From positions 920,918 through 974,031 of the forward strand of contig VHZZ01000006.1 of assembly GCA_009801015.1 (NCBI GenBank): a DNA stretch of 53,114 nt, given 5' to 3'. This DNA comes from Silene noctiflora (Eukaryota > Streptophyta > Magnoliopsida > Caryophyllales > Caryophyllaceae). This document shows positions 23,413-33,900 of this stretch, piece by piece. Under the pieces are notes generated by a model. That model did not search any database, was not told where the DNA came from, and was given only the letters and a program-made list of their open reading frames with translations. A program made the translations under genes and the position numbers. Position 1 is the stretch's first letter; each line of letters opens with the position of its first letter.

Positions 23413-23559
23413 TTTAAGATAAGATAAGATGAGGATTAAAGTGTTGTAGTTTAGAGTACATTTTTTTCCTATGGAAAATAATACGGTGTATCTTTGAGTT
23501 GGTTTTCCATGTTATACCCTTCTTTTTTTTTTTTTTTGTATTCTACAGTGTACCTCTAA

Positions 23560-23864
23560 GGGCATTAGCAATAGAGGTTCATCAAGAGGTTTGTAAGATG
23601 ACATGTCCATTATTTTAGAGGTTTGTCAACAAACCTTCTATTGTTGGTGATGAGTCTTGAGGTTCATGGATGAGAGGGGTTACAAATTAGTATCCAGGTT
23701 TATGGAGAGAGAATGTGAGAGGAGAAAAATTTTAGTGGGCCATGAGATAAACCTTGAAGAGGTTTATTTGTTGTTGATAAGAGGTTTGTAGGTAAATGAG
23801 TTTGTATATTAGCTTATGTGGTATAAGAACAAACCTCTTAGAGGTTTGTTTATTGCTAATGCCC
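23560..23864. mobile_element. Tourist-like (PIF/Harbinger) MITE with TAA TSD
   Basis: The 305-bp element starts GGGCATTAGCAATAGAGG and ends ttgctaatgccc, with TAA on both sides (23557-23559 and 23865-23867). TAA/TTA duplications and GGGC..GCCC ends are PIF/Harbinger hallmarks. It contains repeated (a)gaggtttgt words. A copy of the same family in reverse orientation lies at 42402-42713. Confidence 0.85.
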
Positions 23865-24070
23865 TAAACTTCTTACTTATTTCTAGTTTAACTCTCTATT
23901 AACTTTATCACTATCAAACAACCATACTTTGACCATTTGTTTAACTTATTGATGTTGTATCACCATCGTATAAGAGAAGTATCACAAATCACTTTTAATA
24001 AGCACAAACTATCATTACAAATATTTGTTATAATTCATGTTAGAATATAAAACGAATCAAGGAACTTCAA

Positions 24071-24163
24071 CCATCAGCTTAAGCTTTTGGTTGAGATGGT
24101 TTCTTGACATGGTAGCCATGTGACCAAAAGGTCACGGGTTCGAATCCCACTTCCCTCCATTCT
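24071..24163 (+). mobile_element. Short tRNA-derived SINE with perfect 16-bp TSD
   Basis: The 93-bp insert carries an A-box-like ggttgagatggt and a perfect B box, GGTTCGAATCC, inside a tRNA-like arrangement (gtcacgggttcgaatcccac). The 16-bp duplication AATCAAGGAACTTCAA lies at 24055-24070 and 24164-24179. It is not a functional tRNA gene because it lacks a pairable acceptor stem. Its small size suggests a tRNA-half-type or 3'-truncated SINE. Confidence 0.8.
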
Positions 24164-24426
24164 AATCAAGGAACTTCAATCTTTTTATTTTATGCATTCG
24201 TTAGTTATTTCTAATCAGTCTTTCTGTAACAGCTGCCACTTTTGTGATAGATGGATATGAAGTATCACAATCCACAATTCACTACTGACAACACCAGTAA
24301 GTTTACCGAAACTTGTGTTACATTACCTACATTAGCTCTTGTTTGGTTACTTTTGTGCCTCGTAGATGTCGTTGGGTCAATAAGTCAAGTCTTATTCCAA
24401 AATTTAGTTGTTAGGTAGGAGACCAG

Positions 24427-24589
24427 TACAAATTTTTGTTTTTAAGACGGCCACTATTTGTCTTAAGTTTAAGATGGATATCGCCCTCTCACACAAATGC
24501 AAGTGGGTATATCCATTTCCCACCCACTTGCATTTGTGTGAGAGGTCATTATTAAGATGGATAGTGACCATCTTAAGCAAGACCTTCTG
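24427..24589. mobile_element. Mutator-type MITE (cttaagacggtcac subfamily)
   Basis: Ends are acaaatttttgtttttaagacgg at the left and (reverse complement of right) CAGAAGGTCTTGCTTAAGATGG. Internal arms cgccctctcacacaaatgca and tgcatttgtgtgagag are inverted. The 9-bp flanks ggagaccag (24418-24426) and ggaaactag (24590-24598) match at seven of nine bases, so this copy is older than its neighbours. Confidence 0.7.
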
Positions 24590-25368
24590 GGAAACTAGAC
24601 GGTCTCACGGTAAAATTTAATCCAATAATATCGTCCAAATGTAAATACCGAGTTGATTCGATTTTCAAAAAAAATCATTATTATATTTGATAACTTGATA
24701 TTCATTTTGAAGATCGATGTTTTTTTTATGTTAAAAGTTTGGTAAAGGCCTGAAACAATTATCTCATTTATTACCGAAGATGTCTCAATTTTGTGGTTAA
24801 GACGGAGGTATTGTGGTCAATAGATTTTAAGTTTGAATCTCGATTAAGTTCGCGTTTCGATTGACGAAAAAGAACAATTATCTCATCTATTTTCGAATAC
24901 TAAAAAAGAACAAGTTTGAATCCCTTCTCCCTTCTATTCTTAATGTCTTGAGTTTAAACTGGTCAAATAGCATACCATATGGATATATAGGACAAATGTT
25001 TTGTTTTTTCATATGCAATCTATTTTTGTCTTATTTATCTTACGTGGCTATATTTAACAAATTTTAAGATTAAGACAAATATGTCTATCTTAAATGAGAA
25101 TTTGTCATTATTAATAATGTGATTTGCATGCATATCAAACATAGCAAACTACCCCAAATAAAAAATACTCCCAAGGTATCTAGAATTTGTCCATAGGCAT
25201 CTCAACCTTGAGAAGGCAGGGCACATACCCTCTGATGCTCTGACAAAAAGAAAAGTTGTGGCCTGTGGGTATATATGACATGCATAGATGAAGGAAGTTA
25301 GTTGGGAGAATGGGAAAGAAAAAGGGTAGAATGAAGAGAGCAGAAAACACATGGTTTGAATATAAGAG

Positions 25369-25566
25369 CACAATTATTCATCGAAGACGGGCAATATCCG
25401 TTATAAGTTGATGACAGATAGTGCTCCTCTCACAATATGCAAGTGACACTATTCATGGGGTGTTCCATTTCTCCCCCACTTGCCCTCCCACTTGCCTTAA
25501 TGTAACAAAGACATTATCCGTTTTCAGCTTGTGACGGATAGTGTCTGTCAGATGCAAGACGCTTTG
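25369..25566. mobile_element. Mutator-type MITE with perfect 9-bp TSD
   Basis: The 198-bp element runs from cacaattattcatcgaagac to gatgcaagacgctttg, in the opposite orientation to the copy at 23201. The exact 9-mer ATATAAGAG lies at 25360-25368 and 25567-25575. Internal arms gatagtgctcctctcac and gacattatccgttttcagc preserve the family hairpin. Confidence 0.85.
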
Positions 25567-25607
25567 ATATAAGAGTTGGAGTATAGAGAGAGGTACATTT
25601 ACTGATT

Positions 25608-25802
25608 CAGAACGTCTTACTTAAGACGGTCACTATCCGTCTTAAGCTTAAGACGGATAGTGGCCCTCTCACACAAATGCAAGTGGGAGGCAAGTGGGTA
25701 TATCCATTTTTCACCCACTTGCGTTTCACTTGTATTTATGTGAGAAGTCACTATCCGTTTAAGCTTAAGACGGATAGTGACCGTCTTAAATAAAAATTTG
25801 TG
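25608..25802. mobile_element. Mutator-type MITE with perfect 9-bp TSD (cttaagacggtcac subfamily)
   Basis: The 195-bp element starts CAGAACGTCTTACTTAAGAC and ends cttaaataaaaatttgtg, flanked by TTACTGATT at 25599-25607 and 25803-25811. It sits 41 bases after the previous MITE. The arms contain nested palindromes such as atccgtcttaagcttaagac. The clean TSD and high internal symmetry suggest fairly recent insertion. Confidence 0.87.
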
Positions 25803-25811
25803 TTACTGATT

Positions 25812-26834
25812 ACTTCATACTTTGAGTATTATTCAAGTACACGATTTAATCATCACTCACTTACTCACTTCACTGTCCCCACTGCACGTGACTTTAAAGC
25901 TATGGTGGGTTACCATGTGACTTGGTCAACCTCAAGCTCACACCATGTATTATACTACCTACTATAAGTGCTAAATCCGCGCTACGGTGTGTCCCTCCAT
26001 ATTTTTTCTCTTATTTTCTTATTCGTCCATTCCATATTATTCACTAATTTTTTCATCTACGCTCCCCAATTTATAACTATATTTACACAATAATAAAGTT
26101 CGCTAACAATATAAATATCACATACAAAAATTTGAAAACTTCCCAAATAAATACTTCTAAAACCAAATGTTCCGATTTTCAAGTTTCAAGCTAAATATAA
26201 ATCGATAAAACATTAGTTTTGATCGGGTATTGATACGTAGTCTTGGTAAAATTAATTTGTCCAGAATGGGCTGACTTGAATTCGAATTGAGGATCCGATT
26301 CTAACCCAAATACATAATGGACCCAATGATATTCGAATTAACCTGAACGTTTATTATCGTATATGACCGTTATTCCCAAATAACTTAATAACAGGCCACC
26401 CGAAAATGATCTGATCTCTAAATGGCCCGACCCCACCCGACCTGAATTGATTGAACTCAAACTTGGCCCGATTAACCCATTTGTCAGATCTACTAATACA
26501 TTAGGGATTGTGACCTTGGCTCGTAGTCGGGTAGCGAAAATGGACACTATCTAAGATAAAGAATGAACAGTGTGTTTGGGACTTCAAATGTCCGGTAGCA
26601 TGGTATTGATTATTGTCTTTTGTTAAGGTGCAAATATAAGTTTCACATAATTGATGTTTATTATGGCCCTTGTTAAAGTGTGAATTCATGTTCAGTCATC
26701 AATAATCACGATGATGAAAGAACAATTTTATAAGTGTCTATGAATGCTAATAGTACAAGGTCTTTTGAAAAAGAGCCCAAAAATAGATATGGGAGGGCTT
26801 GATAAAAAAAATGAACAATATCGTATTAGTATGG
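25812..26834. other. Intergenic DNA with a diverged hAT-like fragment
   Basis: No gene was recognised. The part at about 26250-26490 has gggc/cccga-rich words and the phrase aacctgaacgtttattatcg, which recurs as aacccgaatgtttattatcg at 29535, showing a shared dispersed repeat with undefined ends. Confidence 0.4.
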
Positions 26835-27269
26835 CAGACCTGGCAAAACGGGTCAACGGGTCGGGTTCGGGTTGTGCCGGTTCGAGTCGGCTTAGTTTGG
26901 GTTATTCATTGATTTTGGGTTAATTCGGGTCGGCTCGGGTTATTTCGGGTTTCGGGTTTGTAGTCAAGTCAGTTTCAGGTCAAGCGGGTCGGGTTATTTT
27001 GGGTCGGGTCATTTTCGAGTCAATGAATAAGAGAGAAAATGTCATTTTATGTCTTTTCGGTTCAATTAAAGTTATATTTTGTCGGGTCATTTTTGGTTGG
27101 GTGGTTTTAGAATGAGTCATTTCGGGTCGGGTCAGTTACGGGTCAAGAAAGCTCGGGTATTTTCGGGTCGGGTCAGGTCAGTTTGGGTTTTCAGGTCACA
27201 TTCAGGTGATGTAGTTCGGGTCTCGAGTCAGCCTTTTCGGGTCGGGTCGGATTACTTTTGTCAGGTCTA
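26835..27269. mobile_element. hAT-like element with perfect 8-bp TSD
   Basis: The ends CAGACCTGGCAAAACGGGTC and (reverse complement of right) TAGACCTGACAAAAGTAATC form hAT-style terminal repeats. The exact octamer TAGTATGG lies at 26827-26834 and 27270-27277. The 435-bp interior consists of iterated gggtcgggt/cgggtcatttcggg words and has no transposase frame. A fragment with the same end (tagacctgacaaacgggtca) lies at about 41407-41545. Confidence 0.82.
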
Positions 27270-27351
27270 TAGTATGGATTGTGAACACCAGCATAGCCGA
27301 TGCCCAACAAGGAGTATCTACACTTCCACACAATAGCCTTAGCTCGATCGG

Positions 27352-27614
27352 AGAAAAAGGATTACGTATCTGAGGTAGTACCTCAGACCTTTTAATTTTG
27401 GAGCATATACACATTGTTTATGAGCATATTAGTATTTTTAAATTTAGTTTTTTGAGTAATGTTATATTTTTTTTAGTTTAATGTTTTAAATAAATGTACT
27501 CAAAAACATATTACTACAAACTCATGATATTTAAAATAGAACTCAAAAACTTTAATATAAAACTCAGAAAATAGATATTAAGAGGTAGTACCTCGGATGT
27601 ATAGTCCATGAACT
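27352..27614. mobile_element. MITE of the 'gaggtactacctc' family with 9-10-bp TSD
   Basis: The left end (agaaaaaggattacgtatctg) and the reverse complement of the right end (catggactatacatccgagg) form an imperfect inverted repeat with the shared motif gaggtagtacctc. The exact decamer GCTCGATCGG flanks it at 27342-27351 and 27615-27624. The interior repeats 'actcaaaaac' and its inverse, as in the related copy at 1797-2079. Confidence 0.7.
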
Positions 27615-27624
27615 GGCTCGATCG

Positions 27625-28690
27625 GGATGCAAAAATGGGATCTGTTTAAAATGATAGACAAGTAATTATATATAGATTGTGAGTTTGTGGCTAAAGAACG
27701 GGATAAGTTTCTAAATTTATGAATATGTTTATGAGAATTGATGGGTAAGATTATTGGTAGTCTTGATATAAGATTAAATTGAGTATTGGAAATCCAAGAC
27801 TCAACTTAAAAACTTTTGGTGACTCTTGACCCACCATGATTGGAAATTACCCAATTAGTGGATCTCATGTGTCCTTTTTTTTCTAAAAAATAAAAAGAAG
27901 TGAAGTGGAAAGTAGAAAAGTAGAGTCTGAGGTGAGTCTGACGGATAATATATAAAGTCTAATGCGGTTCTAAATAATAAAGAAATAATAAAAGTTAGTG
28001 GAAAGCTAATGTGGCGGAGTCTTAAGACTTGGAAGAAAATATAATAGTAAAACATGATTTTGATGTAAAAATATAATAGTAAAACATGATTTTGATGTAA
28101 ACCATTTTATCCAATTTTAGGTGTCATGTCGCGTAAATGGTAGCTTTAGATACCAACATAATTATCAAAAAGGTCTTAATCTAGTGATTAAAACGATATT
28201 TTGATAATAGGTTATGGTTTTAATTTTTAAATCCACATCTCCCATATGCATCTCATTTACAACTCTAGTGATTGAATTTTCTCCACGAAAGGAAAACTCT
28301 TGTCGTGAATAGAAGAAAAAAAAAAAGAATATTTTCTTCGTTTATCGATTTATTGTAGTGTCAAAGAAACCAATTACTTATAAGTCATGTATTTGTGTGA
28401 TTATATATTTAATATTGGGTAACTAAATAAGTTTGGTGGAGTGGTTGTTCATCTCATTCCTTAATCATGAGGTCAAAGTTTTGATCCCTCATAACAAACT
28501 TTCAACCAGCCATTTATCACTTCGTGAGAACACCCGCGGTAAAAAATTAACGATGAATACCATATAAAAAATAGATTTGTGGTACTTTATAGGCTATAAT
28601 ATATTAATATCGAACATCAAAATTTCAAATAGACGGTCTCTCATTAAGTTATTGAGAGACGCTCTTTTAATATCGAATTGGACGAGTAAT
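27625..28690. other. Intergenic DNA without recognised genes
   Basis: A 32-base direct repeat (aatataatagtaaaacatg and the following gattttgatgtaaa) appears at about 28038 and 28068. No domains were found in the open frames. Confidence 0.4.
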
Positions 28691-29037
28691 CAAAGCGTCT
28701 TGTATGTGACGGACACTATCCGTCACAAGTTGAAAACGTATATAGTATTGCTCTCACGATAAGGAAAGTTGGCTGGTGTGAGTGGTAAGAGCTCTCATCT
28801 CTTAAACAAGTGGTCAGGGGTTCGATTCCTGACTCTTGCGAATGAAAAGGCCAAACTTGGGAAGAGTCAACCTATTAAATTGCCTTCAATACCCCGAAGG
28901 AGATTGCCCTAGCTGTTGGTAGGCAAGTGGGGTGAAAATGGAGCAACCCATAATTGTTGTCACTTATATATTGTGAGAGGGGCACTATCCGTCTTCAGCT
29001 CGTGACGGATAGGATCCGTCTTCAATGAAAAGTTGGG
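28691..29037. mobile_element. Mutator-type MITE with perfect 9-bp TSD, interrupted by a SINE
   Basis: The element starts CAAAGCGTCTTGTATGTGAC and ends near caatgaaaagttggg. The 9-mer ACGAGTAAT flanks it at 28682-28690 and 29038-29046. It is about 188 bp once the nested SINE and one TSD copy are discounted, close to the family's usual size. The right half retains gtgagaggggcactatccg and the left half ctcacgataagg, so the hairpin was split by the SINE. Confidence 0.85.
28773..28920 (+). mobile_element. tRNA-derived SINE nested in a MITE
   Basis: A 148-bp insert with an A-box-like gtgagtggtaagagctct and a perfect B box GGTTCGATTCC sits in the middle of the 28691-29037 MITE. Its duplicated target is aggaaagttgg (28762-28772) and aggcaagtggg (28921-28931), matching at nine of eleven bases; uninterrupted family members read aagcaagtgg at the same point, which confirms the target. 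The head resembles the SINE at 50122-50231 (agtggtaagagct). Confidence 0.8.
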
Positions 29038-29417
29038 ACGAGTAATAATAACAACTTTAAATAGAGGACTCAAATAATGTTTTAGGGACTCCCCTTAAAT
29101 ACCCTATACAATAATAATTAATAATACCGACATATTTAAGGTCTAGATTGATCCCAACAATGAGCCAAACACATCACAATTAAGAGAATTAATTAGATTT
29201 GAAAATAAAAGAAACAAATGCACAAAAAAAGGGACACTGAAAAGAGACGGCAAATAATGTGGAGCCCATGAATTCCTTGTAATAGGGAACATGCCCCTAA
29301 TCACGTTACCCTCTTTTCTCTTCCAAAACTCCTTTTCTTATTCACAAGATTTTTGTTGTTTTTTTAACCAAAAAAAATAAATAATCAAATATTTTCAAAA
29401 ACGACGTCCACCTATTT

Positions 29418-29474
29418 TCATAACGGTCACTAACTTAGATTCAAACGGCTCACCTAATCTATAACTCCCGTTAT
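29418..29474 (+). promoter_or_regulatory. Cluster of three MSA-like (AACGG) mitotic promoter elements
   Basis: AACGG cores occur at 29422-29426 (ataacggtcac) and 29444-29448 (tcaaacggctcac) on the plus strand and at 29468-29472 on the minus strand (ataacggg). The first two match the AACGG-YY-A form of M-phase-specific activator elements bound by three-repeat MYB factors in G2/M genes; plant kinesin-5 genes are known G2/M genes. They lie about 1.5 kb upstream of the kinesin start, with repeats in between. Function is inferred. Confidence 0.5.
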
Positions 29475-29523
29475 CTTTTCCTACGTTAGTTAACCTTCAT
29501 TTAATTCCTCCCCTCCCATTTTT

Positions 29524-29872
29524 TTTCAAGTTAACCCGAATGTTTATTATCGGAAATTGTCTTTTATCTTCAAATAACTTGAAAACAACGTACCTGAAAT
29601 GACCTGACCTGACCTGACTGAATTTTTGCGAAGCTGAATCCAAATTGACCCAACCCGGTTAAACTGTTTGCCAGGTTTAGGTACGGGTTGAGTCATTGTA
29701 TTCGAGTCATTTTTGGGTCATCTATTAGCAAGTTATTTATGGCTAATTATTTACAATAATAAACATTCTGATCAGGTTATATTTAAGTTAAGTCAACCTC
29801 GAATATTGAGTTCGAATGTCGATCGAGTTGAATCAGGTCTGGACAATTTTGTCGGGTCTAGTCCCATGGGTA
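29524..29872. repeat. Dispersed gggtca/tgacc-rich repeat, hAT-like
   Basis: This block begins with ttaacccgaatgtttattatcg, shared with about 26337-26358, and contains tandem tgacctgacctgacctgac and gggtca words. Ends and TSD are not defined. Confidence 0.4.
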
Positions 29873-29879
29873 ATAGTAC

Positions 29880-30345
29880 TAGGGCTGTCAATGGTAAGAG
29901 TCGGCTCGTTGAGCCATCGGAATCGGCTTGGTCAAAGCTTGGCTCGTGCTCGGTCAAAACGAGCTTGAGCTTGAGCTGAGCTCGGCTAAATACGAGACGA
30001 GCCCGAGCTCAACAAGGTTTGGCTCGGAAGCTCGTTTATAAATTTCTTGTATAATCTTTATATTGTAGTATTATTTCTATTTTAAATTATATGTTATTTA
30101 GACATTTATATAAGTATATTATGATATAATATTTTTTATTATTTTATAATTTAGTTGTTTTTAAAAATATTTATATTTAGTTAGATTTAAAAGGTGAAAA
30201 AGTGAAAATATATAATGACAAAACGAGCTCGAGTTTCAATTTTTTAGGCTCGACGAGCTACAAGCTGAGCCCGAACTCGAGCTAAAAAATTCAAGTCGAG
30301 CCCGAGCCCACCCGAGCTCGAGCTCAGCTCGGCTCGTTTACACCC
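29880..30345. mobile_element. hAT-like element rich in gagct/agctc words
   Basis: The left end is TAGGGCTGTCAATGG and the reverse complement of the right end is CGGGTGTAAACGAGCC, related hAT-type ends. Each end is built of gctcggctcg-type words in opposite orientation with an AT-rich centre. No 8-bp TSD was found, so the borders are approximate. It lies in the kinesin upstream region. Confidence 0.5.
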
Positions 30346-30954
30346 GTGTGTAAGTTGCTATAACGACGTAACTTTCAATTCTCCCACTTCTTTTAATTTT
30401 TCAAATTAAACTAATAAAATATTAAAAGAAAAAAAAAAAAAAAAAAAACTCATCATCTTCATCCTTGTTGTATATCTTGAACACTCTCAGGTTATCACTT
30501 CCCTTTCTCTCTCTATCTTTGAATTTTTCTCAAGATTTTTCCTTCAATTTTTTTATTATTATTTATTAATTAATTAAGGTAATACATTATCTTTAATGTC
30601 ATATATTTGAATTTTAATTAATTTATTGTGTTAATTAGCTGTATTAATTTTGACAGATTAAGTCAATTTCGATCCAGCTGCAATGTCACTGTTAATTTCC
30701 TCTTATTAATTCTTAATCAAGTTTTATAATCATTAGTTTTACTAATTACTTACATTTGATTGATCTTTAGCTTGATTATTGCAAACAAATCTTTTTGAAA
30801 TTTAATCACATTTTGATAAATGTAGGATATTGATCTTTAGGGTTTTAAGTTAATTTAATCGATTTGGGGGATTTCTGAGTGTTATTTGTTAATGTTTAGG
30901 TGTTATATTGATTGATTGATTGATTGGAGATTTAGTAAGTTTCTAATTTTGGCA
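30346..30954 (+). promoter_or_regulatory. Proximal promoter and 5' leader of the kinesin-5 gene
   Basis: Includes an A-run (30429-30450), a CT-rich stretch at 30485-30520 typical of plant leaders, and long AT-rich sequence up to the ATG at 30955. Part may be a 5'UTR intron, since a donor-like ctcag|gttatc lies near 30490 and 5'UTR introns with this composition are common; the acceptor was not fixed. Confidence 0.4.
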
Positions 30955-33900
30955 ATGGAGAGCAAAAGGAGAGTAAATGGTGGTGAAATGAAAATCGTGT
31001 CGCCGGCACGGACTCCTAGGTCGACTGATAAGTCGAATTCTAGCAGAGATCTGAGACCTGATAGTTCGACCTCGAATTCTAGTAAGGTTGTTGATAGGGA
31101 GAAAGGTGTTAATGTTCAGGTTATTGTGAGATGCAGGTCAGCTGCTGCTGCTGTTAATTTGATTTATTGAATTTGATTGTTAAGTTGATCGTTTCGAGTT
31201 TCTGATGGAATGTTGTTTGGGGGTTGAATTGTAGGCCTTTGAATGATGACGAAAAGCGACTTCAGACGCCGGTTGTTATTACTTGTAATGAGATTAGAAG
31301 AGAGATTTCTGCTGCTCAGTTCATTGCTAATAAGCAAATTGATAGGACTTTTACCTTTGACAAGGTGATGGCCTTTTGTTTTCGTTTTTTTTCTGTTTCG
31401 CGTTGTTGGATTGTTTTGTATTTGACATTTGTTGAGGTGTGATGTGATGATGAAATATTTGCATTTTTGGAATTTAGTTATGAATCCTGTTCTTGGTTGT
31501 TTTTGAGTAATGTTATTTCCACTTTTGGAAGCATTAAAGATGAGATGTCAAATTGACAATGTTGCTGGCTTACGTGACAGGTTTTCGGTCCAACGTCGAA
31601 ACAAAGGGAGTTGTTTGATCATGCTGTGTCTCCCCTTGTTAATGAAATGCTGGAGGGCTACAACTGTACTATCTTTGCATATGGTCAGACGGGAACAGGA
31701 AAGACCTACACCATGGAGGGAGGAGCTAGAAAAAAGGTTTTCGGATTTCCTTTACAAAGTTGTGTGTTATTGGGACGTCAAATTTAATTTCGTGTGATGA
31801 GTTGACGGTATCTGAAACTTACTGCTCTGTGTTTCCAGAATGGGGAATTCCCTACTGATGCAGGAGTCATCCCTAGATCAGTTCGTCGAATTTTTGACAT
31901 ATTGGAATCACAACAAGCTGAGTACAGCATGAAAGTTTCCTTCTTGGAGCTGTACAATGAGGAGTTAACTGATCTTTTAGCACCTGAGGAATCTTCTAAG
32001 TTCGTTGATGACAAATCCAAGAAACCATTGGCTCTAATGGAAGACGGTAAAGCAGGGGTCTTTGTTCGTGGTTTGGAAGAGGAAATTGTGACTACGGCAG
32101 ATGAAATATACAAAATTTTAGACAAGGGTTCTGCCAAAAGGCGTACAGCAGAGACGCTACTTAACAAACAAAGTAGTCGCTCGCACTCTATTTTTACTAT
32201 TACAATTCACATAAAGGAGTACACTCCAGAGGGTGAGGAGATGATCAAGTGTGGGAAGCTTAACCTTGTTGACCTTGCTGGTTCAGAGAACATTTCGCGG
32301 TCTGGGGCTAGGGAGGTACTGAATTATCTACTTGACTACATGTTTGATATCATGCATGCTAAGTGGTTTCTGAACAACTGCAATCTAGATGGAATCTAAA
32401 AGTATGTGAACGTGTTTCTGGACAGGGTCGTGCAAGGGAAGCTGGAGAAATTAACAAAAGTTTACTAACACTCGGTCGTTGCATCAATGCACTGGTTGAA
32501 CACTCGGGTCATGTTCCTTATAGGTGCGGAAATACAATTTTACTGTCCATGTAAATGTTTGCATGTTCTTATCTAAGTGTTATGAGGTGACCTGAGTGTT
32601 GTTTGAATATCAGGGATAGCAAATTGACAAGGATTTTGAGGGATTCGTTGGGTGGGAAAACAAAGACTTGTATCATTGCTACCATAGCTCCGTCTGTTCT
32701 TTGTTTGGAAGAAACGCTAAGCACCTTGGATTATGCACATCGTGCTAAGAATATTAAAAACAAGCCAGAGGTCAGTTACTCCTCACCTTTTGTTCTTAGA
32801 TTGACACTCATTTGTTGCTGTGCCACATGCAAACATAAATTCTTACGACCAAATTTTTGTCCCTTCAACAGATCAATCAAAAGATGGTCAAGTCTGCATT
32901 AATGAAGGATTTGTACTTCGAAATAGAACGACTTAAGCAAGGTCTGGCATAGTTTGCTTTATGTCTCTAATTTATTGTTTACCCTTGACAATCTCCTCTC
33001 CTTATGTGTGAATTAAAGTATGATTTCTGCCTTAAGCTACGCTTCTGAACCTTTTATGATTTAACTTGATTTGTGGGCAGAGGTTTATGCTGCTAGAGAG
33101 AAAAATGGTATTTACATACCTCGGGATCGTTATCTTCAAGAAGAAGCAGAGAAAAAGGTACCATCCCTGCAGTTGCCTGTGCCAATTTTTTAGCCTATAA
33201 ATTGTGAAAGCGTTTCGCATTAAGCCTTTAACAGTAACCCTTGTATGATACTCTTATCATACAGGCACTGACTGAAAAAGTAGAGAAAATGGAACAAGAT
33301 ATGGAAACCAGAGATAAGGTGCAGCATATACTTGTCTTGATTACAGATGACAAATTATATATGGTTTAGTGCATAATCCTGATGAATAATAATTCAACTG
33401 CTCTACAGCAACTCATAGAAGTTCAGGGCCTCTATGATTCTCAACAACGGTTGTCTGAGGAATTGAGTAATAAATTAGGAATGACAGAGGTATCAAATGA
33501 TTTGCCAAGGTTTTTATTGGTTCATTGCTAATGGACATAGTTTACTTATTAGCTGTATTTTCAGTCCTTGACTTCTTACCTCATTCATCGTTGTCCCCGT
33601 CCAGAAAAAGCTCGAGGAGACTGAACATTCACTATCTGATCTTGAAGAGAAGCACAGGCAAGCAAATGCCACAATCAAAGAGAAAGAGTACATTATAAGT
33701 AATCTTTTGAGATCAGGTATGCAAAGTTAAACTTGACAATTTCTGACATGAAATTCTACAAGTTTTAAGCTACTTAGCCACAGTTTTGCATGCTTATGTT
33801 TGCGTTTTTAGTACATGGCTATATCATTTGTATTGTATGGAAAACATTTTGATCTACGGAGATTCAATCATTTCAGAGAAAGCTCTTGTTGATCGAGCAA

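Noticed and set aside
24120..24155. Possible tRNA gene (B box GGTTCGAATCC)
   Set aside because: No acceptor-stem pairing and a 16-bp TSD around it; it is a SINE head.
23201..25802. Regularly repeated hairpins suggesting a CRISPR-like array
   Set aside because: Each unit is a separate MITE with its own 9-bp TSD in a plant nuclear genome.
28773..28850. Possible tRNA gene
   Set aside because: It is the tRNA-like head of a SINE nested in a MITE; no closing acceptor stem.
31784..32167. 127-codon minus-strand frame
   Set aside because: Antisense shadow of kinesin exon 4, which encodes conserved motor residues.
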